From the NCBI GenBank assembly GCA_008477525.1, contig SPDT01000003.1, positions 992,001 to 1,056,000 of the forward strand: DNA of 64,000 nucleotides, given 5' to 3'. Origin of the DNA: Hypomyces perniciosus. Lineage: Eukaryota > Ascomycota > Sordariomycetes > Hypocreales > Hypocreaceae. Each line of letters begins with the position of its first letter. The first letter of the stretch is position 1. Shown piece after piece: positions 54,471 to 64,000 of this stretch. The position numbers and the translations under genes were made by a program. Below the pieces are notes generated by a model. It did no database searches and had not been told where the DNA came from. It was given only the letters and a program-made list of their open reading frames with translations.

Positions 54471-56327
54471 AGCGACGACGGGATACCAGATCTTGAAAAG
54501 GTAATAGTACGTTAAGAGTTCAAGCGAGTGTGCAGAACGGGGGCGGTTGGATATTAGTGAAAGGAAGAGGGGATAGGTGAAAGTAAAGGGAGAAAAGTCT
54601 AACGTATCTAGACGCGACAGGATGTTAATTTTATATAATTGGAGGAAGACATTAGTGGAAGGTTTCTGTCGCACGTTAGTCGGCCGTATTCGTCCATGAC
54701 CTCACATATTGCCTACACTCTGCGGTTAAGACCCAACATGCCCACACCTCCCACCACAATCACCTAACCCTGCCAGACTCTACTATACACAGAGGCCGAA
54801 TAATGGTTGCGCCTTATCCGCATAGAGTCAAAGGTGTAGCATGGACACCTCGTGATGTGCTCTCTCCAAGCCTTAGTGAGATCTCGTTTCTCGCTCACAC
54901 CTATACTCCTGCATACCTCGGCGTTCTTCTTCATCCCCAGCCATTCACGGCCCTGAGCAGTACGTATACCTTGATAAGACGCAAGATGTTGGCCGCATGA
55001 TTCGTGTTCATACCGAAGGAGCCGTGTGCTGCTGCGGGTGTTGCTGTAGCAAGTTAGGCATCTAGGGTGGTGACATATAGTGATAACCGCAGACTAGCAG
55101 CTTTTGCGCGTAACAATAATATTCCGACAGTTTCCATCGTAGCCGTCCGTCATCGCCGCCGCTTTTATGCTGCCAGCTTCAGGAACAGATGGGGCATAAG
55201 AAGTAGATTTCCAATAGCCTCTTCTGCATAAATTAGTCAGCCTCTGAATTAAGACGGTAACAAACATGGATTTGCGGGTGTAAGCAAGCAACTATTCATA
55301 GCTCAATACCAAAATATCGCCTTCAGCTACCTCTTGCTATAGTAGACAATCCCTACCGACTCCCAAAAGAAGTAAGTCGGGGCCGGACAGCACCAATCGG
55401 GCAAGCATCGAGGCGCCCGCCTAACGCAGAGGCAGTTGCATTACCTCCACCTTGACAGGCCCAAACCCAAACTTCAGCAGATGACAATCGGGTATACCTA
55501 GCACATGGCTAAGGTCTTCCACAACCTAGGAGCCAGCAAAAATATTAAGTTAGCCTTAGCTTGCCGGTATATCTCTCGAAGGAGGCGATCGAATCTTCAT
55601 AAATGCCTGTATATGGTGCGCAAAGAGGAGTAAGGGTAATAGTTTCTCTGGCCATTTAAAAATCCGCATTCTCTCATCGATAGCAGCCTGTGTTTGCACT
55701 GAAAATGATCATCAGCAAAGACCATACGTAACTTCTCACAGCCAAGCATCAGAGGGCTTAGCTTTAGAGAACGACATCTGAACCGCCATTAGACCAAAGC
55801 TTTTGCCACCTTGGTCTTGCCCTGGCCAAGACGTCAACAGATTAGGGCATTAACGCTGAGACTTACCTCTTCTCATTGACAACGATTTACGTCGACTTTT
55901 AGAACATGGTACAACAATATTGGAAACAAAATACCCAACACTTGTCTTTGATTCTTTCCAGCTACTTAGCTTATTAAATTATTTTTGGAGAAAGAGGGGG
56001 GGGAGGAACTAAAAAGATGGACCACTTGCTCTACACCAGCCTAGCGACAGTGTTACTTTGTGATAGCCCTATATAAACAGTCCTATAATACGGTCAAACA
56101 CACCAATTATGTCAAATACCAGCAAACACTCAAATCTTTCACGATTAGGGCATCAAGCACTCAAATAGAAGGACCGGATTTTCTCTGGTTGCTTAAAGAA
56201 CACCGCTGGCTGGCATGCCCTTATCTGCCTCGATTATATCCTATAGGACAAGCGTCCGCGGGCGGCCTGGAGGCGCACTCGCTGCGGAAGCTCGGAACCT
56301 AAAAGAAGACACGGCTGGGCAAGAGGA
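54471..56327. other. No confident gene; possible exon debris near 55.6-55.9 kb
   Basis: Minus-strand splice-like signals (GTAAGTCTCAG near 55870, TTTTCAG near 55700) and a short coding-looking stretch (AAIDERMRIFKWPEKLLPLL, IQAFMKIRSPPSRDI) suggest an eroded gene, but no coherent reading frame could be assembled. Confidence 0.3.
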
Positions 56328-58703
56328 TCATTTATACGCTGGGCCGATCGCCTTTTCCATCAAATACTTAGCAAGTTGCAGCTCTCTCGCAAAGTCATTT
56401 CCACGTTTTTGTGGTATCTCGCGCTTCCTCTTCCGGCCTTAGTCATTTGGGCTGATATAGCCTAGAGATTGGCGGCCGCGGAACTCGGCCCGTTCGAAAT
56501 CCACAATCATAATATTACCGGTATCCGTGTTATATAGTATATTGCGCATCTCGGCGTCGTGATGCAGGACCCGAAGTTTGTGAACCTGCTCTAAGGCCTC
56601 AACAGCTCCCTTAAAAAGACTCGCCTTGGTAGTTTGTTCGAAACAATCAAACAGAGGCTTCCCGGCCCAGCTTAGAAGCATAAAGCGGACATATACGCCG
56701 CAGTCATAGTAGTACGGCAGCACCAGGTCTATATTGCCAAGACATACAGGGACGTACTTCCCCTGGATTGCCTGGAGTTGGTTATATATGTCATTTTCGC
56801 GCTGGAGAAGCGCGCGGTCCATATCCTCCACGCCCTTTGCAACAAGCGTGTAGCCATGGGATGATAGCCGCAGCTTGAAAAGCGACCCTCGCGAACCAGT
56901 TAGATAGAGTGGCGTGCAATCTGCGTCATGACCCCGATCTCTGGCAAGCTGGGCACGGAGGAGCTGGAGAAACTTCAGTCGGCCGATATGCCTCTTTCCA
57001 TAATAATTTACATTCGGGCAGTTCTTGTCCAACGATTCACTATGTGCCAACCCGAAAAGGCATTCCTGCGTGCAGAATGGCCGGCTTTGTATATTTAGCT
57101 TAGTTCCTTGACGCTGGCTCTGTTCCGCACTAGCACCACCGCCGGAGCTCGTCCCAGTCGATGAAGCTGCTTTCTTAACCTGGCGAGGGAGGTGAGCCAG
57201 GCGAGCGGTAGGGGAAGGGGGGTCCTCGTCATCATTAGCCAACGCTGGCTGGGCATCTTCCGATGGCTTGCATCTGGAACGGGTTCGAATTGGTGAGCGT
57301 TGGAATCCTTTCCAGCGCTGACCCTTATAGGGGGACTGCTGCTGCGGCTTGAGTTTGCGATCCTTTAGAGAGATAGTACGCAAGATGTCATCATACTCCA
57401 CAGCCCAAGTATCCAGTTTTTCAGCCTTATCGTGCCATAACTCCGGCAGTGGTCTCGCCCTAAGAGCTCGGAGGATAAAAGCGAAGACCTGTGCGACAGC
57501 CATGCGATGGAGTCTTACTTTATCATCGTCCTATACGTCTAGTTTCGGCACGCATACTGAGAAGTACACAGTGGAGGGATCATCGGGGATATGCAGAAAG
57601 ATCAAGGTTTGCCCTGTGCACACGTAGCCGTGCTGAATGCCTTTACCAATCATATAGGAGTAGAGCTGGGTGACAACAGCGGCACAGAGCCACCTAGCAT
57701 TGAAGGCGAAGCCCTCACCTTTTTGGTTGATTACATCGCGTTCCGGCTGAATTTCTGCTTCAAGCCCTTTGATGACCTCATCAATGGACAGCTTATGCGG
57801 CGCCTTGTACTCGATAGCGAGTGCCGCAACACCTCGGCCTCCTGAAGCCTTGTATATGCAGAATTGGTCCGCCCGGTTCCCCTTTCCCCTTGCCTTGCGA
57901 CGTTTCTTGCGAGCTGGCGTCTTGGGAGCTAAGGCCAAAGCCGTGGAAGGAGTATCACGTTCGCTGAGACTTGTGTTCTCTATGGACTCAGAAATGGAGT
58001 TGGTGGGATTCCCAAGATTTGTATGGCTTTCGAATGTTATCGTTCCTTCAAGGCCAACAGTATCTCGTACTAATGGATCGTTAAATGCCTCCTTCACTAG
58101 CCGCTCAACCGCATTCTCGACGGCGTCCCTTTCAACGTATCGCAACCCATCTTCACTGCTAACTGGATAGAGTGAGGATTTAACATATTGCAACTGATGA
58201 AGAGATGGGAACAGGCGTTGGGATGAAAAAGAGGGGCTAATCGAGAGTTGGTCCCAGGTCTCTTCTTGCAAGGTCGGAAACTCCTCCCAAGGAATAATTC
58301 GTTTAGGGTATAGTCGGCCGGTCGGATCGGTCGGGGCGCCTTGCGTAGTCAAACTGCGTTCTGTCACCACTTCAATAGCAATGTCGATCGAGTGGCAAGC
58401 TTCGATGTATTGGGGGAGGGTCTGTAGCTGCGATTCAATGGACAGTTCTTCAGCCTGTTTACGCCGGCGCTGCTCCTCCGAGGTACGACGCTCCGCTTCC
58501 TCGCGCTTCTGTTGTTCCGCCGATGCACGATGCTCCGCTTTCTCGCGCCTTTGTTGCTCTTCCTCACGCTTTTGTTGCTCTTCCTCACGCTTCTGTTGCG
58601 CTTCCTCACGCTTCTGTTGTTCCGCCGATGCACGACGCTCCGCTTCCTCGCGCTTCTGTTGCTCCTCCCGGAGTAAGCGTCGTAGCTCTTCAATATCGTC
58701 CAT
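56328..58703 (-). pseudogene. Nuclease-like plus kinase-like fusion protein, split by two in-frame stops
   Basis: One minus-strand frame runs from ATG 58703 to TGA 56328-56330, interrupted by TAG at 57531-57533 and TAA at 56439-56441. Part 1 (390 residues): Glu/Gln/Lys/Arg coiled coil (1 to about 95), a middle region, then AALAIEYKAPHKLSIDEV around residue 297, with a Glu-x-Lys pair and a later QLYSYMIGKG, the look of a PD-(D/E)xK nuclease fold. Part 2: kinase-like, with GSRGSLFKLRLSSHGYTLVA, LLSWAGKPLF, the catalytic-loop equivalent LHHDAEMRNILYN and IMIVDFERAEF. After the TAA the family's basic tail continues (GRKRKREIPQKRGNDFAREL). I know this as a repeated fungal family normally encoded by one continuous frame. 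TAA fits CAA to TAA. Either a recent pseudogene or a case of readthrough. Confidence 0.8.
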
Positions 58704-59544
58704 TCTAGATCGTTCACTCAGTGCAATAAGTCCGAAAATGGTTGCTTCAGGTTTTGTAAGGGCAAAGCTCTTCTGGAATTATCCAACGAGAGCAGAAAGC
58801 ATACATTTCGGTTTTCAGTGTTTACGACTAACGCCCCACTCAGCGCGCACGTGCCTATATCTTCATACTGAAATAGCCACAAATAATTGAGATGGCCTAC
58901 TGGAATGGCCGGATTATATGTATATGTAGAAAATCAAATCGACAGGAAGAAAACATAAAAAAGAGTGCCATTTAGTAAAGGTGGGACTGCCCTATCTTGA
59001 CCAATTTCGCCAGGTAACTTCGATGCAAACTGAATTTCTAGCACAACCCAAGGAGCTGCTATATACAGAAGGTTAATAAATTATTGACGATGGCTAAGCT
59101 TCTAAAATCGAGAGGGATGTACATACTACACATATACATGCATACCAGCGTATCCCTCTCTAGAATAAAAACGGCTTGCTTATCTTTGAGAACGAATATG
59201 TATGACGTCGAGCTGGGGCACGTCAGTATCAAGTGCTAAAACAAGGGTGGGAAAAGCCTGTGGAGCCGCCGGAACTGGCGCAGAGATATGTATCCAGAGC
59301 GAGCGACTCACTATATATGTTTGTATGTACTCCTGAATTGACACTAAGACGAAGCGCAAATCGCAATAGGGTATAACGAGAAAGCGGCAGCCACTAGCCA
59401 TCCTCCGACTGCAGGATATCGTTTTCCTTCTAGGGGAAACAACCATTAAAGGCCTATGGTTCATAAACAGATAATGCCTATTGTTGACTGTTGGACTTTT
59501 ATTTGCCTGTTTTGTGCGAAGGATAAATCCCGGCGGCTAAAAGT
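58704..59544. other. Intergenic, no recognisable gene
   Basis: 5' flank of the kinase-like gene and left flank of segmental copy B. Short ORFs only. Confidence 0.5.
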
Positions 59545-59744
59545 CGATAAATGGATAACATCCGTTTTTGGACTTTTGGAGCGAAGTGGACAAGTCTACA
59601 CTGAGAGGATCTTTGGCATTTATGTATGTACATATCATTTATTCGATTTCATCAAGTCGGTATGTACATAGACCCGAAGGCCTGACCAATCCAATGGCTA
59701 ATGTTCCTGTGATCCGATCTGAAACGCGCAAGAGATGTCGAACC

Positions 59745-59972
59745 TGTTGGAAAACCCAGTTACGTAGTCAGCTTGATCACTTTGCAGAAAATTGGGGCCC
59801 AGAATTGTGCTCAATTCCTCTGTCTTCCTCCCATCCTCATTCGATTCTCTTCCAGCCATTTTATCATAGAAACAGAACGCCGCGCGTTCTGTTTCACCTC
59901 ACGTCAGATCACAGGTTCCCTTGCATACACATTTTTGCTTATTTCCAACAACTAGACCGACGTTATCCGACA
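59745..59972 (+). mobile_element. Solo LTR (family 1) with TSD and a paralogous empty site
   Basis: 228 bp, from TGTTGGAAAACCCAGTTACG to TTATCCGACA, flanked by GAACC at 59740-59744 and 59973-59977. The corresponding position of duplication copy A (minus strand around 41820-41826) reads GATGTCGAACCAACAGACG with a single GAACC and no insertion. This defines the element's exact ends and shows that it inserted after, or independently of, the segmental duplication. Confidence 0.95.
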
Positions 59973-60601
59973 GAACCAGCAGACGCGTCGGGATTCTGCT
60001 CACAGGTGGTGGCATATGCCCCACCCCCGCACGCCAATGGCCTGTTCCAAAGATCGGAGCTGCTGCGAGCCAAGGACGAGCCTGATTGGCCTGCAGGCAG
60101 ATCAGGCCTTTGCTGTTCTATCTTCCTTATCCAATTCCGGGAGATGCGACTTCTCATAGCTCCATAATATCGCACACCGATATGTACGGTGTATGCGTCT
60201 GACGCGATTCAATTGGCCTGCATCATGTATGTATGCAACCGATTCTTACCAATAAAGAATTATATTATCAATCGACATCAATTCCATCCACCACTTCAAA
60301 CACCACAAATAGAGGAACAGAAAGAATAGTGCACAGTTCTCAATGATGGCTGCTATTTGTAGTCAAGTCCCATGTGTCTTGTCGCAACGTATGTATCTGG
60401 ATTACATGATATCTCACGTGTTGCCTTACGGGCTGCTTAATCCACAGCTCATTTCCCTGTATATGAACAGGCGATTTCACCTTGTACTCCCTACGTACTA
60501 CAGTACCCTCCCGCTCGTCTACTGATACATAAGATCCTCCCAGACTCTCTCACTCTCCTCCGTGTTGTATCAGTCTTTTATACCACGGGCTTTACGTCCT
60601 T

Positions 60602-62151
60602 CTATTCCACGCAATGAAACAGATCATTTATGGTAAGTTCACAATCCAGTCCAGTTTCACTTGCTTCACTCGTTCCCCAGGTCGGGTTACTCAGCGGGAC
60701 GCATCCTTCCCCCTCGCCTTCGACCCAGGCCAAGATACTATCTACCGCTTCTCGAGGCGAGTTCCTGTGCTCGAGCAGGAATGCCAGGATCTGCGCCGGG
60801 CTGAACATCATTTCAGGCACTCGGTCAACAAAACTCCTTGCCAATTTCTCAATGATGCGGCTGTCATCTCGGCTAGTCCTTCCAGCTTCGACCTCGCTCG
60901 TTGTGGGCCTATAGATGAAGCGGAACAGCCTCTCTAACATGTCTCGATCGGCGAACCCGAACTCTATCTTCTTGTCTACCCGACCTGGCCGAATAAGAGC
61001 TTCATCAAGATGCTCGATGTGGTTCGTCGTCATGATCAGAACGCGGCCTTCTTGCGAAGCCACACCATCCATTGCATTAAGGAGGCCAGAAAGTGTTACG
61101 GACCCGGGTTTAAGCCCTCGATCTTTTTCACTGACCTCTTCATCCGCACGGCTTCGTGTAGTCTCGATTGCATCAACATCCTCTAGCAAGATGATGCATC
61201 GTGAGGGAAGTTTCCGAAGCAGCTTGTCAAGAGTCGCGTTATTGACAGCAGCCAGGTTCAGAACATAAATATCTAGGTCAAAATACCCGGCGACTGCAAA
61301 GCAAAGGCTCGATTTGCCGGTCCCTGGCCGACCATGTAGCAAATAGCCGCGCCGATAAGGCAGACCACGGTCGGCGTACCAGCTCCGCGCTTTAGGGTCG
61401 AGATACTCTTCGATATCTTTCAGGAAGTCCTTTTTGACGTGTTCCGGTAGAACAATGGTGTCCATGTGTCTTCGATCCCGAGTTATGGCAAGAGTCCAGC
61501 CATCCCGATTCTCGTAGACTGCGGTTTTCCCTAGTGTCTTTTCCTCATATAAAGTCTTTCATTCGTCAAGAAGCTCCTTTAGTATTCTTGGAGATGTTCC
61601 GAAACAGGTAACCGAGAGTTTCTCATCCCGCCATGATCTGGTCTCTTCGGAGCGTACGCAGAGAAGCTTGCCCTTGTACCAGAAGAATTTCTTCGTGTTC
61701 CATGGCATGTATTGCAAAATCTTCTTTGTTGGTGGGCCCTGCGCAGATCTCCCAGATTCTTTTCCCAGTGCCACAAGAGTCGATCGGGTGTGTGTCGCAA
61801 AATACTGAGATTGAATCCAGCTATGAAGCATGTCGTGTGTCTCATCTCGGCCGGATATATGAAATGTGAACGCTGCGAACAGTCAGGGCTATGAATGGAA
61901 GAGTAGGTTGAAGAGTAGGTTGAAGAATCAGACGAACTGAGGTAATCTTCTATGAGGCACATGATGTGTTTGTAGGCAAACTTGAGCAGAAAGGCGATCA
62001 GGCCACAGGCGCAGAGCAGTTGAGCACCGACATGAAGGTTGCCGGATGCTAGAGGATGAATGTAGCTCAACGCAACACCCAGGCCAGGGAAGAACATGTC
62101 CAAGAACGACACCTGAGAATAAATGGTGCCAAAGACGGTATTGGATGCCAT
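60602..62151 (-). pseudogene. BCS1-like AAA ATPase, copy B (one nonsense codon)
   Basis: Exon 1 61938-62151 and exon 2 60602-61872, with a 65-bp intron, give 494 codons aligned with copy A. Codon 176 is TGA (complement of 61559-61561) where copy A has TGC for Cys; everything after it stays in frame, including Walker A GRPGTGKSS, Walker B and the GRVDKKIEFGF region. The downstream part has its own Met (MDTIVLPEHVKKDFLKDI, 61465) and would encode a complete AAA core of 287 residues without the BCS1_N region. The intron carries a 12-bp tandem duplication (CAACCTACTCTT) relative to copy A. Confidence 0.88.
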
Positions 62152-62380
62152 GTTTGGTTTTATAGTTATGTCTTTAGTCTCAAGCGAAGGTGCGCTTCCG
62201 AGCCAGGACGGGCAAGATGTGATGCGGTGGGTGGTTTGGGTATGTGTAACTGAGAGTGAGAAGCTTTGTCAACGACAAGTTGATCGCACGATGGGAGAAG
62301 TTCAAGATTGGGAGTGAGGCAAATGTAAAGATAACAGTTACCAACTAGCACGAGAGCAAGCCTTGTCGGGAGGACGTCGG

Positions 62381-62390
62381 TTTATATAGA
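62381..62390 (-). promoter_or_regulatory. TATA box of AAA ATPase copy B
   Basis: TCTATATAAA on the minus strand, about 230 bp upstream of the copy B start, with GAACAATGCC upstream as in copy A. The core promoter is retained although the coding frame is broken. Confidence 0.6.
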
Positions 62391-62440
62391 CGTTTAAACC
62401 AGTCCCGAAAGACGACACATGGCATTGTTCTCTCCATCGG

Positions 62441-63180
62441 AGGAGACAACAGTCATCTTGCCTCTCTCGAAGCTGATCGAGTAGGGTAGATCGGCATCAG
62501 CGAGCCAACACGCATCCCACTCTAATATCAGGGGTACATAAATTTCAATGCTTAAATGCACTATAACAGAAGTACAAGCAATTGACCTATACAAATAGCT
62601 ACATTATATTTATCGCAGCCATAGTTCGTTCTAACAGGCTTTTTGGACCTTATTTTAAGGCTATCCACATTAAACTACCTATATTATTAGCCGGCTGTTC
62701 TCCCTCATAGCAATTAATTTATATCTAAAGGATATTGTTAAACTGATTATAAACAATAAGTTCTGGGTTATCTATGCTAAGGTATCGCGAGAATGAATCA
62801 TGTATGTAATGATAAGTGTAGTTGGTATTGACTCTGTTAGTACCTTGGTTCTATAACGTACCAGCTAGCTTACAGGGGTGATATGGGGCTCGAGACCCTT
62901 TGTCCCTTCGCGCAATGGAAGGGAAAATGGGCTGCTTGCAGGTATGAACTTGGCAATGTGGGTGGACAGCTGAGGAGGAAACTCATGGCTAATAGGTCGG
63001 CATCTGCGAGCCATCTTGATGAACTCACATTTTCTGCAAGTTACACCGGAATGGGTGAATTAATCTGGCCTACATGTAACCAGCAATCCAGGGGAAATTG
63101 GGGTACACGTGTTTTGTTGATACGACATTATCTGACCTAGAATCCGCCCCTGTACAGGCCATAATGCCGTACCAAAAAGA
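62441..63180. other. Intergenic, no recognisable gene
   Basis: Short ORFs only (for example 62883-63140) with no recognisable domain. Confidence 0.5.
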
Positions 63181-63182
63181 GT

Positions 63183-63351
63183 ATCACAGAAGTGTGATGC
63201 CTGTCTGATAAAGTGGAATGCTATTACAGAATCGTGATAGTATACTAATCGCCATAACTATCACGAAATTGTGATGCCTGCAATGGCTTTCAGACATATC
63301 ACACAAATGTGACGCTTGCTAGCGTAGTGGAGTCAATCACATAATTGTGTT
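63183..63351. repeat. Array of five regularly spaced palindromes
   Basis: Five 16-bp imperfect palindromes of the form ATCACA-N4-TGTGAT start at 63183, 63223, 63260, 63298 and 63336, i.e. at steps of 40, 37, 38 and 38 bp. The half-sites are conserved (ATCACA, ATTACA, ATCACG, ATCACA, ATCACA against TGTGAT, CGTGAT, TGTGAT, TGTGAC, TGTGTT). The spacers are largely different apart from a shared GCCTG/GCTTG after several units. It lies about 200 bp upstream of the coding exon at 63545. Possible operator array for a dimeric regulator, or an old 38-bp satellite. Confidence 0.85.
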
Positions 63352-63544
63352 ATTGCTAGTCCAATACACACACCGTAATTTATGGATAGCAAAACGGTAT
63401 GTTGTTACGTGTATTTTGCTCCCGGCAAAAATAGACGGTGAGGCTCTACTTATTACTTTAGTTATGGGAGGGGTTTATAAGCGGGGAACTCCAATCAATA
63501 CGACAAAAATTCTTCGTGTCATCGACTGTGCGTGCATTTTTCAG

Positions 63545-64000
63545 ATGCCGCCAGAGTTCATGGAGTTAACCAAACCTTCACTGGATACTGCAAAGAAATC
63601 TCTCCTCGAGGAGGGATTCATTGATCTGGGCGATCTAATGGTGGGAGAGCAGGTCTGGAAGTTTGAGTAGAAGAGGTTTCCCTTCTACACGGAAGATGGC
63701 ATGGACTTTATAATGCAACACATCCTTGGGGATCCAGTAAGTAGGATGATGTACTCTATACCGGTATCTAGCTCACCTTCAGATCATACAATCAGCTGTA
63801 CAATGGTTCTTCGAGGACAAGAGTTGCGTTCTTGCACATTGCCTGAGATACGGAGCGTTACCGGGACATATTGAAAGCTTCTTGGGTGGTCGGGATGCTG
63901 GTCGACGCGCTCTGGTGGTCCAGCTATTAGCTAAAGAATCCCGCGTGGATTACTATGCCAAATCCCATTTACATGTGTTTTCGGCTGAGAAAGGGGCGAG
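63545..64000 (+). CDS. Unidentified gene, partial, with an in-frame TAG
   Basis: A probable acceptor (TGCATTTTTCAG) directly precedes MPPEFMELTKPSLDTAKKSL, so an upstream exon is likely. The exon 63545-63736 contains TAG at 63668-63670 after QVWKFE, then continues FPFYTEDGMDFIMQHILGDP to a GTAAGT donor; a 46-bp intron (63737-63782, ending TTCAG) leads to SAVQWFFEDKSCVLAHCLRY, GHIESFLGGRDAGRRALVVQ and LLAKESRVDYYAKSHLHVFS, open to the end of the window. I do not recognise the family. The clean splice and the long open second exon argue for a real gene; the TAG suggests decay or a missed micro-event. Confidence 0.45.

Larger units (their letters stand above)
59545..62440 (-). repeat. Segmental duplication, copy B (inverted relative to A)
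   Basis: Inverted counterpart of 38480-42035, about 17.5 kb away from it. It lacks the 1 kb present downstream of AAA copy A but contains a solo LTR at 59745-59972. Similarity is highest over the AAA coding region. Confidence 0.85.

Noticed and set aside
58381..58890. Cys/Ser-rich ORF on the plus strand
   Set aside because: Antisense of the Glu/Gln/Lys-rich coiled coil of the gene at 56328-58703.
63183..63351. The palindrome array as a CRISPR locus
   Set aside because: The repeats are only 16 bp, imperfect and palindromic in themselves, the genome is eukaryotic, and no cas gene is present.
1..64000. Secondary-metabolite cluster
   Set aside because: Although a bZIP gene, a Zn2Cys6 relic and a membrane protein are present, there is no polyketide synthase, NRPS, terpene cyclase or tailoring enzyme.
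1..64000. tRNA, rRNA genes and telomere repeats
   Set aside because: None noticed on reading; a tRNAscan run would be needed to exclude tRNAs fully.

Overview
The window looks like an accessory, transposon-rich stretch of a filamentous ascomycete genome, most likely Eurotiales (Penicillium/Aspergillus type). The support is short introns (45-80 bp) with GTAAGT-like donors and CTGAC/CTAAC-type branch sites, an AT-saturated block of the kind left by repeat-induced point mutation (RIP), fungal families (Zn2Cys6 factor, fungal NLR effector domains, HSP30, fungal RBR ligase, BCS1-like AAA ATPase), and Tad-type LINE, pogo/Fot1, Tc1 and LTR elements. I saw no tRNA, rRNA, telomere repeat or CRISPR array. 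No searches were run; family names come from reading the sequence.

Layout. 1-3.7 kb is AT-rich with no ORFs. 3.7-9.5 kb holds a two-exon Myb/SANT-like gene and an unidentified coiled-coil gene. 9.6-14.2 kb is a repeat nest: a solo LTR with a perfect TSD, LINE ends in both orientations, an 18-bp minisatellite, and the first of two copies of a composite unit in which a BIR-like zinc-finger ORF sits directly on a LINE 3' tail. 14.3-17.3 kb carries an RBR ubiquitin ligase with a frameshifted N-terminus and an F-box-like gene. 17.6-22.2 kb is a second nest: a solo LTR, another LTR, a broken DnaJ gene running into an antisense Tc1 fragment, and a complete 1.85-kb pogo/Fot1 element. 22.7-23.4 kb is an HSP30-type chaperone with heat-shock elements.

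25.3-33.0 kb is an NLR graveyard: a PNP-type effector domain, an alpha/beta-hydrolase effector domain with Cys at the nucleophile position, and a TPR tail, separated by Tc1, LTR and LINE debris. A small three-exon gene for a secreted protein lies inside it at 29.7-30.1 kb. 33.3-37.2 kb has three modest single-copy genes. 38.5-42.0 kb and 59.5-62.4 kb are inverted copies of one segment carrying a BCS1-like AAA ATPase. The first copy is open; the second has one nonsense codon. A solo LTR is present in the second copy and absent from the first, giving a filled/empty site pair. Between them lie the second BIR-like/LINE unit, a Zn2Cys6 relic, a bZIP gene, a three-exon membrane protein, LINE ORF2 remains, a pair of inverted paralogues (one intact, one decayed) and a large nuclease-like/kinase-like gene interrupted by two in-frame stops. 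The window ends with a regularly spaced array of five palindromes upstream of an unidentified gene that runs off the edge.

The dominant theme is gene birth and decay by transposition, segmental duplication and single-base lesions. Several breaks are one-base changes in homopolymers, so assembly error has to be excluded for those.
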